This document shows, piece by piece, positions 35,014 through 47,109 of a stretch of 64,000 nucleotides of DNA. A program made the translations under genes and the position numbers. Source of the stretch: Hibiscus mutabilis (Eukaryota; Streptophyta; Magnoliopsida; Malvales; Malvaceae). The stretch lies in contig CM033744.1 in the NCBI GenBank assembly GCA_019671005.1, forward strand, positions 4,616,208 to 4,680,207, given 5' to 3'. Within the stretch, counting starts at the first letter, position 1. Every line of letters starts with the position of its first letter. The notes beneath the pieces are model-generated. The model did no database searches, was not told the DNA's origin, and worked only from the letters and a program-made list of their open reading frames with translations.

Positions 35014-35155
35014 GTAAGTGCCGGGTGTAATGGCAAGGCACATTGCTCTCTCAATAAGAGAACACGGATTCGATCTTTAGAAACGATATTGTTGAGAGAC
35101 AACCACAAATCTCGAACATTTACCATAAAATAAACATGTGCTCCACTAAAAAAAT
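35014..35155 (+). repeat. tRNA-derived SINE-like element
   Basis: GTGTAATGGCAAGGCAC resembles an A box and GGATTCGATCTTTAG, about 40 bases later, a B box. A short A/T-rich tail ends in CTCCACTAAAAAAATG. The layout is that of a plant SINE. A direct-repeat TSD was not confirmed. Confidence 0.5.
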
Positions 35156-35438
35156 GTTTTCTCTAAACATGTAATTATATATAAACAATTACAGATAAAC
35201 AATTTGCAAATGGAAAGGAAAACAAAAGATTACTCTAGTAGCTTAGCTGTTTCAGATTTAAAAAATTCAATCCATTGCTAAGACTAAAGATTTGGGTAAA
35301 GATGTTACCACCATCATTAATATTTATTACAACTACAAAACAAAAAACAATTAATTTATTAAACTATCCGAATCATCCAACCTATTGTTCTTCCTCATTG
35401 ACCCAACAAGCCCCACCTGAAACCTCACCGAAACTAGC

Positions 35439-35444
35439 CACGTG
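35439..35444. promoter_or_regulatory. G-box core CACGTG
   Basis: GCCACGTGGC lies about 131 bp before the ATG of the DUF1399 gene. Such palindromic G-boxes bind plant bZIP and bHLH factors. Whether it is used here is unknown. Confidence 0.5.
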
Positions 35445-35574
35445 GCTAAATAATTTCATTAAAACCCTACTTCCCATTAAAATATCAATTAAACAATGTT
35501 TTTCGTTCCTTTCTTACATATCATTATTATGTACAAGACCGAAACTCCTCCCATGTTCCAAGCAAAGCACAATC

Positions 35575-38500
35575 ATGTCTAAGCAAACCTTAAACGACAT
35601 ATCGTCGTCGGCGACCACTGTGAGGAGTCTCAGCGAGATATCTGAGACGGATACGGTGCATCTCGGCGTCGATCTCGTGTCGGCGGCGAGACGGAATATT
35701 GGGTTCTTGAGAAGTGTTTATGAGTGTCAGTGGCTTCAACGGAGAGCAACAATCATTGAAGCAATAAGGAGGTCAGTTTTCCTTTTCTTTTTGGTTTCGG
35801 AAGAAAAGTAATCTGATCGGACGGTTGCAGTTGAATGTGATGACTTTTTTATGTTTGTTTGTAGGTATGAGGAGGTGTGGATGCCGTTGATTTATAATCT
35901 AACGGTGGAAGGGTCAACCCCTCCGATGGTTTTGCCACCTTTTGATGTCGAGTGGGTTTGGTTTTGTCACACCTTGAATCCAGTAAGTGTAAAACTATGC
36001 AATGCTTTTTTTTCTACTGTATATTCTGTTTGGTTGATGGGAAAGTGTGGGAAAATTTCAAGCTCTTCGTATCTATAATAGTCTTCAAGCTTTTCCTTGG
36101 CAACCAAATAGAATGTTGACTTTCTCTTACACTTTTTGGGGTTTATTTCTTCTTTTCTCAGTGAATTCTGCCTGGTCGATATGAAAGCTCTGAAATGACA
36201 ATTTGAAAGATCTAGAAGCTAGTAATTTTCTGGGTTTTATGCTTGCTACTAAATGGTTTATTTCTGATTCTAGTCCCTGTTCTCTTTAAGATTTTTAAAT
36301 TGAGTCCTCTACTTATTTAATTCAAAAATTAATGTCCAACTATGAACATGTGTTATCGATTAAACTTTGATTTTTTCATTAGACATATGGATGCTAATTG
36401 AGTTGATCAACTCATGAGCAATTAGAACTTGACTAGGTTAAAATTTAGTCAACGTTCGACTCGAGTTGATTCGACTCGATTCGAGTCGAACAAGGCGCGA
36501 GCAGTTCGTTAGTTTATTTTTTTGTAATATGTTAGATTGGTGTATATGTAGATTGTTACTTTTGAGTTTAGATTTTAGATTTGCTTCACACACTACTTTG
36601 ATCAATTTTTTTGTTAAATTTGTTAATTTATATATATACCAAGTTCTATATAATATTACTAGATTTTGCATATATTAAAAAAAAAACAAGATGAAAATTT
36701 CAGCGAGCTTAACGAGCAACAAGTTGAGTCGAGCAATGGATTTTTAACATGCACGAATCGAACAAAATTTTATCGAGCTTATCGAGTATCGAGCACTGCT
36801 TAACTCTTGACCGACTCGCTCGATAAGAGCACCCCTAATTAGACTTAATTTTCAAATCATACAAGAAGAGAGACTAAATTTCAAAAGTCCAACTAGTACA
36901 AGGATTGAAAGAACAATTAAACCCTAAAAACAGAAACTTGAATTTTATTTTTTTTACAGGTTGGTTATAGGAACTACTGTGAATCAAGATTCTCAAAACA
37001 AATCGGAAAAGCAGCAATTTTCAACGAAGAAAACGAAGAGTACGCAGTGATGAGCTGCAAGCAAATCTGGGTTCAAAGATATTCATCCGAACCGTTCGAG
37101 AACGAAGTGGAATCTGATGATTCTGAAAACCCACCATTGTTGACGAATGAAGAGCTTTTGAATGAAGTCGAAAAGCACAAGGTTTTATACACAAAATTCT
37201 CAGAACCCTACTTGTGTGAGCTGATGCATTTGATTGCAGCAAGGCAAAGATACAAAGGGTTTCTGTTTATGTTGCAAAGATTTGGAGATGAATGCTTTAG
37301 ATTTGTGCCTGCTTTGGATATTCTCCTCATGCTGCTCACACATCAGGTACATTTTCTTTTTGGATTTATTATAAAATAAGGGTCAGAACTATACTATTTT
37401 TAATTTTAGGTTTCAAAAACAATGTGTAACGTTTCATTCCATATTCATTTTCACATCGCCCATAAAAAAGTGTCCAATAAACGTGACACGTAACATTCAA
37501 TCATCTTTCTCTTTTTTTTCTTAGATTTTATAGGGAAACAAACAGAAAAACCAAGAGGAAGATTGGTTCGTTTTTGAGAAATCAAACAATCTTAAACACT
37601 TCATTTTTTTCGTAACTCATTTATTCTCAATTTATTGATTTTGATCTATGAGTTTTCATTCTCAATTTTTTTGTGAAAATAAAAAAATTTATAAGTCCCA
37701 AAAATATCTAAAAATATTTCGATTGCAAAAATTCATCTATGTGAAAGTATAATCAACCCAAGTCTAAAAAACTAGTCTCAAGACACTTCAATTTCGCTTG
37801 TAATGACGAGCTGGGTAAAAAAATAGAGCTTGAAGAACTTATCAATGGAGGATAACGATTTTATAATAGGTGACCTAAAAATAGTTGCAGAATAAAACGT
37901 TAGTTACCTATTTTAACCAAAACAATTTAACCACTTAAACAAAAAATATATAGTTTGAGTACTTAATTTGTAATAAAACCTTTCTTTTTTAACCACTACA
38001 ATATCAATAGGTCAAAATATGTCATCAGTCCTGTATTTTAGCAGAGTTTGAAATTTAATCCTTGTACTTAAACTTCCTTTTTCGATTTAAAATATTAGTT
38101 TAATCATTAACATTGTTAGTATTTTGTTGCAAAATTTTATAATAAAATACTTTAATTTTAAACTTTTTAAATACAAATACTAAAGCTCAAACTTTATCAA
38201 AGTACAATGACTGATAACATATTTTAATCATAAAGTTAAAATACCTAACAAATGTTTTAGATTCTTTCTACTTGTCCTTTAATGATGATTAAGGATTAAG
38301 GTTTGTTTAATCATTTGCAGTAATTTTCACCCACTAAATAATTTAATACTTGTTTGGAAGAAGTGGTTGATAAAAGATATTTAAAATTTGGGTTTAAATG
38401 ACATAATTCTTCTTTTATTTGTTAGGTATTGCCTTTATGTTTGTTTTATGTAGTGATCCAAAAGAAACTTTCATTTTCGTAAGGCTTTAATATAAAATAA

Positions 38501-41499
38501 ATGTCTAAAATATATCATTTTTTGTTACTAAATGCCTAAAATTCATTTTAGTCGTAATAGGTACTTAAAATTTTATTTTATTTGTTTTAGGTGCTTGCGG
38601 TTTATAAAAAACTCAACATCCAATCATTCTTTGACTTGTGGCTTATTGTATGCACCTATTTTGACCTAAAAATAATTTTAGGCACCTATTTTGACCAAAA
38701 TAAACTTCAGACAATTATTTTGAAAATATAATTTTAGGCGCCTATTCTAGTCAAAATAAACTGTAGGCACGTAAAAAAAATAGTAGACTTGAGGCATTTA
38801 TTTATATTAAAGCCTTTCCAAGGGTTAATATGCCTTTAGTCCCTGTACTTCGACAAAGTTCGAGATTTAGTCCTTATACTTGAAAAGTTCAAAATTACAT
38901 CCTTTTATTTTTTTATTTTAAAATTCGAGTCCAATTGTTAACGAAATTGTATTGTTGTTACTTATTTTGAAAGTTTTTATGGTGTGCAATGAACCCAGAG
39001 CTACCCATCAGTGTATGCAGAGGATATGAAAGAGATGTGGGGTTACATGGGCAAAGTAGTGGGGATATGGGAGACTGTAAAAGAGAAAGAAGTAGAAGAA
39101 ACCAAGAAGCTATGGGAGAGAACCTTTGATCAACCCTATGAGAAAGCTGGAGGTGGAATAGCAATGGAGTTGGATAAGGTCAATTTGGCCAAGCCACCAA
39201 TATATTGGGAGGTTTCAGATGTTGATGTTAACACTGCATACAAGTGCATGATCCCAAGGTTTCTCCTTGAGGTAATTATAGAACCCACCTTATCATCATT
39301 AAGAGATTATTTAATGGTCCAAATTTGAAATGATTGAACTTCGAAATGATCTGAATTTATAAAAACCTAACTTGAAATGACATAGACAAGTGACATAAAG
39401 TGATTTGAACAAGGACAGTGGTGGATCTTGACAGGATAGCTTGGAGGGTCTAATTAAAATTTTCAAAAAAAGTAGGGGTCTAATGAGAATTAAAAAAATT
39501 TAAAGGTCTAATCAAAATTTCCATAAAAGTTTTGGGGCTTAGTTGGAATTCTAAAAAAATGGAAGGGTTGAATACAAGTTTCTCAAATTTTTAGGGTCTA
39601 AGGCGATCCCTTTGAATAAGTAACATGAAATGACCTGATTCGAGATCAAATTCAAATGAAAAAATCAAAATGACTCGACCTGAGAAATTCAACGGAAATC
39701 CCAATTACCTGAATTTGAAATTAACTTGAATCGAAAATGCCCGAACCAAGATATCTCAAATTAATTAAAAAAATGATTCCTATGAGGAGCTAGTTGTTTA
39801 GTTATTTCTAAAGTGTGTGTAGAGTGTATTTAACCATATAGGTTACTCTAGCAACTTAGAAACCTTACATATGTTGATATTGTGGCATAACAATGCAGGT
39901 TTTTGTTTTCATGAGGCTCAATGCTCCGATGAAAGCAACAAATGGAGACACAAAACGCTATTTTCTTCGTCTTCGGATGTTAAGATGTCACCGGGAGCTT
40001 AAGCTCGATAAATCAATCGCCGACTTTTCGTACGATTCATGGCGGAAAGCCTGGCATCTGTACTGTGAGTTCGGAACTAAAGGACTTACCGTCGAGTTTC
40101 GCGGTCGCGGTGGTCGTTGCTTCAAAGGAAGCAAGTTGCTGAGCTCAATGGTGTTTTGTTGGAACGATTTGCTAAGAGCACCAACTATTACATTGACGAG
40201 AGAAATCGAACAAGTGAGGGTTGCTGCTTCTATAACTCCCCCAGTTCAAGCACCGTACTTGCTGAAATGTGTGCCGGATAGAGTGACGGATGACTCGGGA
40301 GCCATGATATCTGATGTGATTCTGAAATTGAACAGTTATCGACCGCAGAAAGGCCGGTGGCTGTCTCGTACGGTTCTAGACCATGCCAGACGAGAGTGTT
40401 TTGTTGTTCGAATAAGGTATGTCTTTAGACTAGACAAGATTTGATCCGATCCAAAACCAATCCGACTCGTCTTGATACAAAATTTTGAATGAACTGCAGA
40501 GTGGCAGGAGGGTTTTGGAGACGAGGAGCAGAAACTCCTCGTGCGGTAAATTGGGACGAAAGGGTAACTGAAATACGTGAAGGCTCTTGGTCTTACGTTG
40601 CTGAATCAATCGGAAAAGCTCCGGGTACGAGTTTTCCAGTGTCGAATTCTTCGGTTCAAATCACAGTTTTTGACTTTGTACTATACTCGACTTACGGATT
40701 TAATCTCTGTAATTCTAAATATGACACATGATGGTGGTATCTAATTTAGACACTGTTGCCATCTAGTACAGAGAAAGTTGTAGGAACAGCAACACCAAAA
40801 GAATCTCCAGATCAATGGCAAGCCGCATGGCAGTTTTCAACAGGAGATGAATTACTCATAAACTGGGGATCTTCAACATCGAGCTCCGGCCTCGAATTTT
40901 GTCTTAAAACTCAACAACCTTCGGATTCATCCGTAAGTTCAAACATACTAATTTCTTCCACATGTAGCCGAACTGGTACTTACGGTACACTGTCTTCGCA
41001 GGTCATGTTGTTGAGGGGACGTAGAATGCAATACCGTAACGAAACTGAAAGCAAAGTTGTCGAAGAAGCAGACGACGGATTCGTGACTCTCGTGAGGTTC
41101 GCCCAAGATAATCCTACAGGAAGAGCAACCGCGTTGTTGAATTGGAAGCTATTAGTGGTGGAACTATTGCCTGAAGAAGATGCCGTATTCGTGCTTCTAC
41201 TTTGTGTTTCGATACTTCGGACCATATCCGATGTAACTAAGGAAGATGTCGGAAAGTTGTTGATACGGCGAAGGTTGAAAGAAGCGAAACTCGGCGCTCG
41301 AGACTGGGGTTCCATAGTACTTCATCCTTCTTCAATACCGTCGACCGGTATTAATCCACTTTATTTGCAGCCTTGGTATTTGAATGCCTACAAAGCTATG
41401 GCACAACACGAAGATGAAATTAATACAAGACAACCGGCATTCAAGTATTCACCGGCCGAGGGCGGCGATATGCTGTACAAGCGAGGGATCATTACATAA
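35575..41499 (+). CDS. DUF1399 protein, relative of glycine-rich domain proteins (GRDP)
   Basis: Eight exons: 35575-35771, 35865-35982, 36960-37346, 38999-39271, 39899-40416, 40500-40624, 40772-40932, 41002-41499. All junctions are GT-AG and the phases fit, giving 2277 nt, 758 aa plus stop. The ATG at 35575 begins MSKQTL and precedes the first conserved block. Features typical of DUF1399: EVWMPLIY, FDVEWVWFCHTLNP then VGYRNYC, a second block with HQSYPSVYAEDM, KLWERTFDQPYEKAGG, and a C-terminal half with FWRRGAETPRAV and VVGTATPKES. It ends YKRGIIT, without the long glycine-rich tail of GRDP1/GRDP2, so it belongs to the shorter branch. The biochemical role is unknown; Arabidopsis GRDPs are linked to stress hormone and auxin responses. 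In intron 6 an earlier AG (40750) would break the frame, so 40772 was chosen. It appears intact. Confidence 0.88.
36400..36840. repeat. MITE-like repeat in intron 2 of the DUF1399 gene
   Basis: Rich in TCGACTCGAGT/GAGTCGAG words, with GATTCGACTCGATTCGAGTCG near the left and CTCGATAAGAGCACCCCTAAT at the right. The right end, reversed, reads TTAGGGGTGCTC, resembling hAT-MITE termini. The left end and TSD are not clear. Confidence 0.5.
38015..38230. mobile_element. MITE in intron 3 of the DUF1399 gene
   Basis: Inverted ends: GTCAAAATATGTCATCAGTC at the left and, reversed from the right, GATTAAAATATGTTATCAGTC. Inside are GTATTTTAGCAGAGTTTGAA against TACTTTGATAAAGTTTGAG. A stretch at 38821-38935 (TTTAGTCCCTGTACTTCGAC) is a half-copy of a similar family. 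Confidence 0.6.
38481..38817. mobile_element. MITE in intron 3 of the DUF1399 gene
   Basis: Inverted ends AAGGCTTTAATATAAAATAAATG (left) and, reversed, AAAGGCTTTAATATAAATAAATG (right). The interior has several direct copies of TTTTAGGCACCTATTTTGACC. The TSD was not resolved. Confidence 0.7.
39418..39615. repeat. Tandem-like repeat in intron 4 of the DUF1399 gene
   Basis: Four to five imperfect units of about 35-40 bp built on GGGTCTAATTAAAATTTTC. It opens with GTGGTGGATCTTGACAGG and may belong to the GGCGGAGCCAGG-type MITE families. Confidence 0.5.
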
Positions 41500-42682
41500 G
41501 AAACATAAGATCTTCTACCATTTTTCTAAGCAGGGAAAGATATGCACAAAACTGCAGGACTGTGTTGTTAAAAATTGAGTTAATATCATCGGACGTCCCC
41601 AAACTACGGTTCAGGTTTGAAATTGGTGCACAAACTTCAAACCGTTCTAATTGAGTCCTAGGACTATCAATATCATTTTAATCAGATCCTTTTGTGCACT
41701 TATTGCATGGACAACTTGCATGTAATGTATATTAATGAAAAAATAGCCCTATTTTTAACCGAGTATATCCAAATTATCAATGCAAAATGTGTACACTATT
41801 TAAAATTTGATCATTTGTATCCACTTCAAATCCGATGTAACATTTAATATTCAAGTAGATGACAAGATTTACTAAATGACCTAATTGAAATTATATGGAT
41901 AGTTAGTGGATTCAATTAGAATGTTTTGAGGTTTCGGACCAATTTAGAATATGGGAAAGCCAATTAGAATGTTTAGAAGTCAATGGATAAATTTAGAACC
42001 TAGGCATAATATGGGGATGTCTAGTGAAATTCACCCTTAAAAATTAGTACAAGTTTCATGTAATTAGTTAAAGGTCAAATTATAGTTTGGGTCCCTTTAC
42101 TATGCTCAATTAGAGATTTAGTCTTTTTACTTTAATATAACATTCGATTTTCTACTTTTATAATGTCATTGACTAGTCCAAATAGCTAATAGTTACGCAA
42201 TTAACTATTTCAGTTTTTTTATTATTATTATAAAAGCAACTAGTTTTATTAAAAAAAAAGAAATATCTAAAATTATAATGACAATTTATAACTATAAGCG
42301 TAAACTAAATGCTTAATCTAGACATTTTCCTATAACTATTAAAACAAAATTAGTTACTTGAGATCATATAAAGACTATATAATAAAAATATTAAAAATCC
42401 AACCAAAAGACACGAGCAAAAGATAAATACTAACAACACTAAAAATTGACGATTGAAAGATAAAGCTATCAACATTAATATTAAGAATGTATATATCTGG
42501 AAGAGCGTATAAACCTTAAACCCTAATTATTTCAGTTAAAATGCTAACTTGATTTTTTTTAACCCCTTTCCAGGAAAAAAAACCCATATAATCATATGAT
42601 GAATTAGAAGGATTGTTCTCAACGGAAAAGAAATCAAAGTCAGTATTTTAACTGGAATAGTTGCTTTATAAAAGTAAATGAA
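41500..42682. other. 3' flank of the DUF1399 gene with MITE-like sequence
   Basis: No gene. About 41580-42045 looks like an inverted-repeat element: ATCATCGGACGTCCCCAAAC at the left and GGGGATGTCTAGTGAAATTCACCC at the right are rough inverted relatives. About 42065-42160 holds a TTTGGGTCCCTTTACTATGC repeat of the kind seen at 38821. The rest is plain AT-rich DNA. Confidence 0.45.
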
Positions 42683-42690
42683 CCGAAATA

Positions 42691-43202
42691 TAAGGAGGGT
42701 AAAATTATTCGACCCTGATCCGATTTGGTGTGTCCCGATCCGACTCGGTCGGGGTTTTAGTCTTAAATTTTAGGATCGGGGGCAGATTCGGGTATATGCT
42801 AGAAATTTTCTGCCCCTGTCCCGGTATATATTTAAATAAATATATAGTTTTTTATTATATTTATAAAAATACCAATATATAAAAACACTTTTATGGTTGT
42901 TAAGCTATCTTTATTTGTTTTTTGGGTTTGTGCTTATCATAACTTTTTTAGATGTTCGAATTTTAACATATCTGATTCTGACGGTCAATGGTTCAAGTTT
43001 ATTCTTTTAAATATGTGATTTTTCATGTGGGCAATTTATAAAAACTCGGTCGGGGTCGAGTTTAAGAGTTACTACATCAGGACGAGGCGGATAAATTAAT
43101 ATTTTAACTCGGGGCGGGACGGGGTTGAGTTTAGGAGTTTATAGATAGAGACAGATTCGGGGTGGCCAAAACCCACCCCGTCCCATTCCGTTGCCATCCC
43201 TA
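42691..43202. mobile_element. hAT-type MITE with exact 8-bp TSD
   Basis: The right end reads, reversed, TAGGGATGGCAACGG, a typical plant hAT-MITE terminus. The left end is TAAGGAGGGTAAAATTATTCG. Exact duplications CCGAAATA lie at 42683-42690 and 43203-43210. The interior has clusters of TCGGGGC/GATCCG-type sequence. No transposase is encoded, so it was moved by an enzyme made elsewhere. Confidence 0.85.
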
Positions 43203-43210
43203 CCGAAATA

Positions 43211-44220
43211 TTTTAAATTACAATAAAAAGACTAAAACTTTAAATTCGGGTATTATAGAGGAACCAAAACATAATTTGACCCCGATAAAAATGCATATAA
43301 GGGAATCATTTTGCTACGAATAGAAGAAACTGGTGATTTTCTACCTTCCATATGAAGTCTGCAGATCTGCAAATTGAAAATCAAAGATGCCAAAGGGATT
43401 AAAACTATTCCCACTTGTGCAAACAAAAAAAAATCAGCTTTGGCATTGAAACAAATTCCCAAATAGAAATTCATTAGCATCATAGAACATGATGGACCGG
43501 GGAGATTGGGGAGCAGTCGCATCCAAGTAAATTTAAAATTCGTATATAATTTAAAAAAGTTTTTTTATAAATTTTTTATCAAAAATTAATTTTACTCCTA
43601 AAATTTTATATAAATTCGCTTCCCCTAATATAAAATTTTAGGTTCGTCTCCGTCAAAGAAGCTTTTTTCTGATAGGATTTGGTGATATGATCATTATTTT
43701 ATTCTGATTTGCAAGGTTATTATCAGTTAGCATATAAGGATTTTCCAGATTCCACTGTTATAGCTTTTCTGCTTTGACCAAAGAGCATGGAATAATGAAA
43801 AGAAAAGAGAAAGTTCTCATAGTCCCACATATTTGGATTAGAATGGTAAAATAACTCGAATCCGTCTAATTTTAATTTATTTAATTTTAAAAATCAGGTT
43901 TAGATAGAAATAAAATTAACTTAAAAAATGAAATTTGGGTTCGTGTCGGATATGTGCAGTGCACACTCAACAGTGATCAGAGGTACTGTATAAGTTATGT
44001 TGATTATCAGAGAGAGCCATATGCGCATGGACTGACATTTTTACTCCATGTGATGTGCCCATGTTCCATGTACAATAAAGCTATCTACTTATTCTTCTTT
44101 ATAAAAAAATATAAGTAATAACATATCATCACATGGGTTATGTATTTATTGACCATCAATTATTTTATATTTAAATTTATTTTTATATCTTCAATATTTA
44201 AAAGTAAAAGGTAAGTATAT
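43211..44220. other. Intergenic DNA with a small repeat fragment
   Basis: No gene. About 43490-43665 (GGGGAGCAGTCGCATCC..AGGTTCGTCTCCGTC with AAAATTTTA-rich middle) resembles the 60560-60750 MITE family. The minus-strand frame 43253-43522 has no recognisable domain and lacks support as a gene. Confidence 0.4.
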
Positions 44221-44223
44221 TAT

Positions 44224-44360
44224 CGGTTGAGTATAGCTCAATTGATATTACCGTTGATATAATACATAGGAGGATGTGAGATCAAACATGCTTAAGTGCT
44301 TAATATTCTCGTATTTATAGGTGATGAAGAGTCTGAGTGATATAGATATTGTATATTAAA
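44224..44360 (+). repeat. tRNA-derived SINE-like element
   Basis: GAGTATAGCTCAATTGATA is close to a Pol III A box (TAGCTCAGTTGGTA), and GATGTGAGATCAAACATG lies where a B box would be. It is followed by an A/T-rich tail. Diverged and inactive. Confidence 0.45.
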
Positions 44361-46490
44361 TGTTAAAGAAAATGTAAATATACTAGTGGACAAACATAAA
44401 CGATATTATTTTTGAATTATAATAAGTAAAATTAATCGATATAAAATATAAACGAGACAAACTTAAGAAAAGATTTTAGCCATCAACGCATGACAAAATT
44501 TAAAACATAATGAATTAAATAGATTCCTTTAATTTCATATTTACTTTTAATATTTTTATTAAAAATCAAATTTCATTAAAAAAATTACAATAAAACACAC
44601 CCAAAATATGAAGAGAAATTTAACAATTATATTCACCAATAAATCATATAAAAAATAATATATGAAAATCCAAAGGTTTGGACATAAAAATCAAAACTTT
44701 CCTTTGACTATATCCTTATCATTCATAAATTCAGCAAACAAATCTCTACGTCTCTATCCAACTAGACGCTTAAGTAATGGTATAAGAGATGTGATACAAA
44801 ATCAATCTTATAGGTTGTTCCGTTAATAGTTTTGAAAACATCGACAAACAACCACAAAAAATCTAACCATACGAGATTGTTAACCTTTCCTGATTAGGAA
44901 TGTTCATCGTGATGATCATTGCATGAATGTCAAACTGTCACAAAAGTAGATGAGAACCATGCTATAAGATAGGTGAAAAATATGTTAAAAGACAAAGAAA
45001 AATCGTGTCACAAATACAAACCAAACAAAATGCAACAAGATATGTGAAAAAAATCCAAAACAGAGAGGGTTATTATTGGAAACAAAAATAAATAAAGAAA
45101 TAAGAAAAAAATAAAGGAAATAAAAAATATCACTAACGGTCAACAATTAGCAAAATAATGATATCATTATCGACAGAGACAGAGCATAAACCAGGCCCTC
45201 CAAGAATTTAAAATTATATAATAAGTCCTTTATTTTTTAAAAAAATTTAAGTTGATCACATAAAATATTTAGAAATTCATATTAAAAATGATATACATAT
45301 TTTAAAATAATGTTAATTAAAATTTCTAAAATTTTAAATTTTATCCCTTTAATTTTATTGGGCTAAAGATAATTTGTCTATAAATTTAAATGTTAGATAA
45401 ATTTGATTTTGTCTTTTAATTTTGAGTATTTATAGTGTATTATAATAATAGTTTTTTTTAATCATAATAATACTATTTGTTCTCTCCTCAGTTGGCCACC
45501 AAACAAACGGGATCAATAAAATATAATTTTCATAAAAAAATCTAGGAAAAAAAACAGACCCCACTATTGAAAATAGACTTATATGATACTAATTAAATTC
45601 CTAAGTAATTTAAAAAGAATAAAAAGACCTAAAAATCATGACAAATGGTCAACTAAAACCATGGCCTAACCAATATTCTAGATGTTTTATTAGGTGTGTG
45701 AATTGTGGTCCACATGTCTCTTTTTCCAAATGGAGGAATTGCAACCCCTTTTAATTTACTCCACAATTTCCTAACTTTGGATTTGTCCTTTTTCAATTTA
45801 CTTTTTTCTCAAGATTTTGTCTCTTATTTTGTTTAGAATACATATGATCATAGATATGCACCACAAGTCCACAATTATGTTTATATATTTTTTTAATTTT
45901 GCCTTTTAGTCCTCACACTATTCCTTCCGAACCTAACTTATTGAATAATCTTTCATTGGATTCGTTCTTTTAAATAAAATATATATTTAATATTTTTAGG
46001 GTTTTAAAATTCTCTCTAATCTAAGTGTGCAACTGTTTTTTAGTTTTGTTTGGTCAGCGGAAGTATTAGTTTCGATGTTGGTTGCTGACGGGCGATAATC
46101 ATTCTTTTTTATTTGCTTTATTATATCACATCTTTGTTTTTCTTTGATTTTTTAGTTTTTAATAAGAATAACTATGTTTTGTGGCACATTTTTCTTTGTA
46201 TTTTTGGTGTATTTTTATCTTTATTATTCTTCGTTTAGTTTTTTTAATTTTTTATTGTTGGATTTGACATCTCATTGACTGATAAGTTGACGGTTATTTA
46301 GTTATCTTGTTGATTTTTTCTACTTTGGACATTTTTGTTGGATTTGAATATGTGCTTACAATTATCGTTTTTTGTTCATGATTGAGTTGTGATAATGACC
46401 GTTTTGTCAATGAGTCTTTACTGCCATATGCGTTTTTATAATAGTATTGATGATTTTTTTTATCTTCCGTCATCAATTAATTGTGTTGTT
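44361..46490. repeat. AT-rich intergenic DNA with two dispersed-repeat copies
   Basis: About 44680-45180 is copy 2 of the repeat described at 28010 (AAAGACAAAGAAAAATCGTGTCACAAA). About 46020-46470 is a relative in the opposite orientation (GTGGCACATTTTTCTTTGTATTTTTGG, then GGATTTGACATCTC). Neither has a readable protein. The remainder is low-complexity A/T sequence. Confidence 0.4.
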
Positions 46491-46497
46491 TGTATCC

Positions 46498-46672
46498 AGA
46501 GACGAAACTATACAGGGGTAGGGAGGGGCAATCACCCCTACCCCTAAAGAATTTTTTTCACCTTTATCCCCCTATTTAAATTTTTTAAAAATTAGTTTAT
46601 TTATGAATTTGCCCTCACCTTTCAAACATTTATGTTTTGTCAACCAACCTCAAATCCTGGCTCCGTCTCTGT
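46498..46672. mobile_element. Short MITE with CAGAGACG ends
   Basis: CAGAGACGAAACTATACAGG at the left, and read inward from the right CAGAGACGGAGCCAGGATTTG, are inverted relatives. The second is the well-known GGCGGAGCCAGGATT type of plant repeat. GGGGTAGGG..CCCCTACCCC inside can form a hairpin. Flanking duplications are unclear. Confidence 0.6.
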
Positions 46673-47109
46673 TCTAATCACTCGATTGTTAAATCAAAAA
46701 ACATCAAAATGGCTTTTTCTATAAGGTGCATGCCCATTGCCAAAGGGTTAAGAATATGTATGAACAGATATTACATTATAACCACCTTTAGACTATTAAA
46801 AAAATCATAATAGCATGGCTGGCTTTTTGCTGACATACTCTAAATGAAAAATTATTCTATAAACTCTTTTCACCATTGGTCTCAGCTAACATCGCCATTT
46901 TTATATATTTTTACGGTGAATCTACACTCATATTATTTTTCGGTGAAAATGTATAAAATTATTATCAGGAGCCTCGTTAAAAAACCTTCATAACCTAGAT
47001 GGAGGAAAAAGAGTGCTCATAGTAATAATTACAGAAAGACAAGCGTGAAGACGCAACAACAGAACACATCAATTAAACAAACCAAGACAATTACGTCTCA
47101 AGACCCAAA

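Noticed and set aside
35275..35574. In-frame upstream extension of the DUF1399 first exon
   Set aside because: It begins with TTG, not ATG, has no conserved sequence and is rich in low-complexity residues. The ATG at 35575 fits the family better.
43253..43522. 89-codon minus-strand frame
   Set aside because: No domain, and it spans a MITE-like fragment; no splice or promoter evidence.
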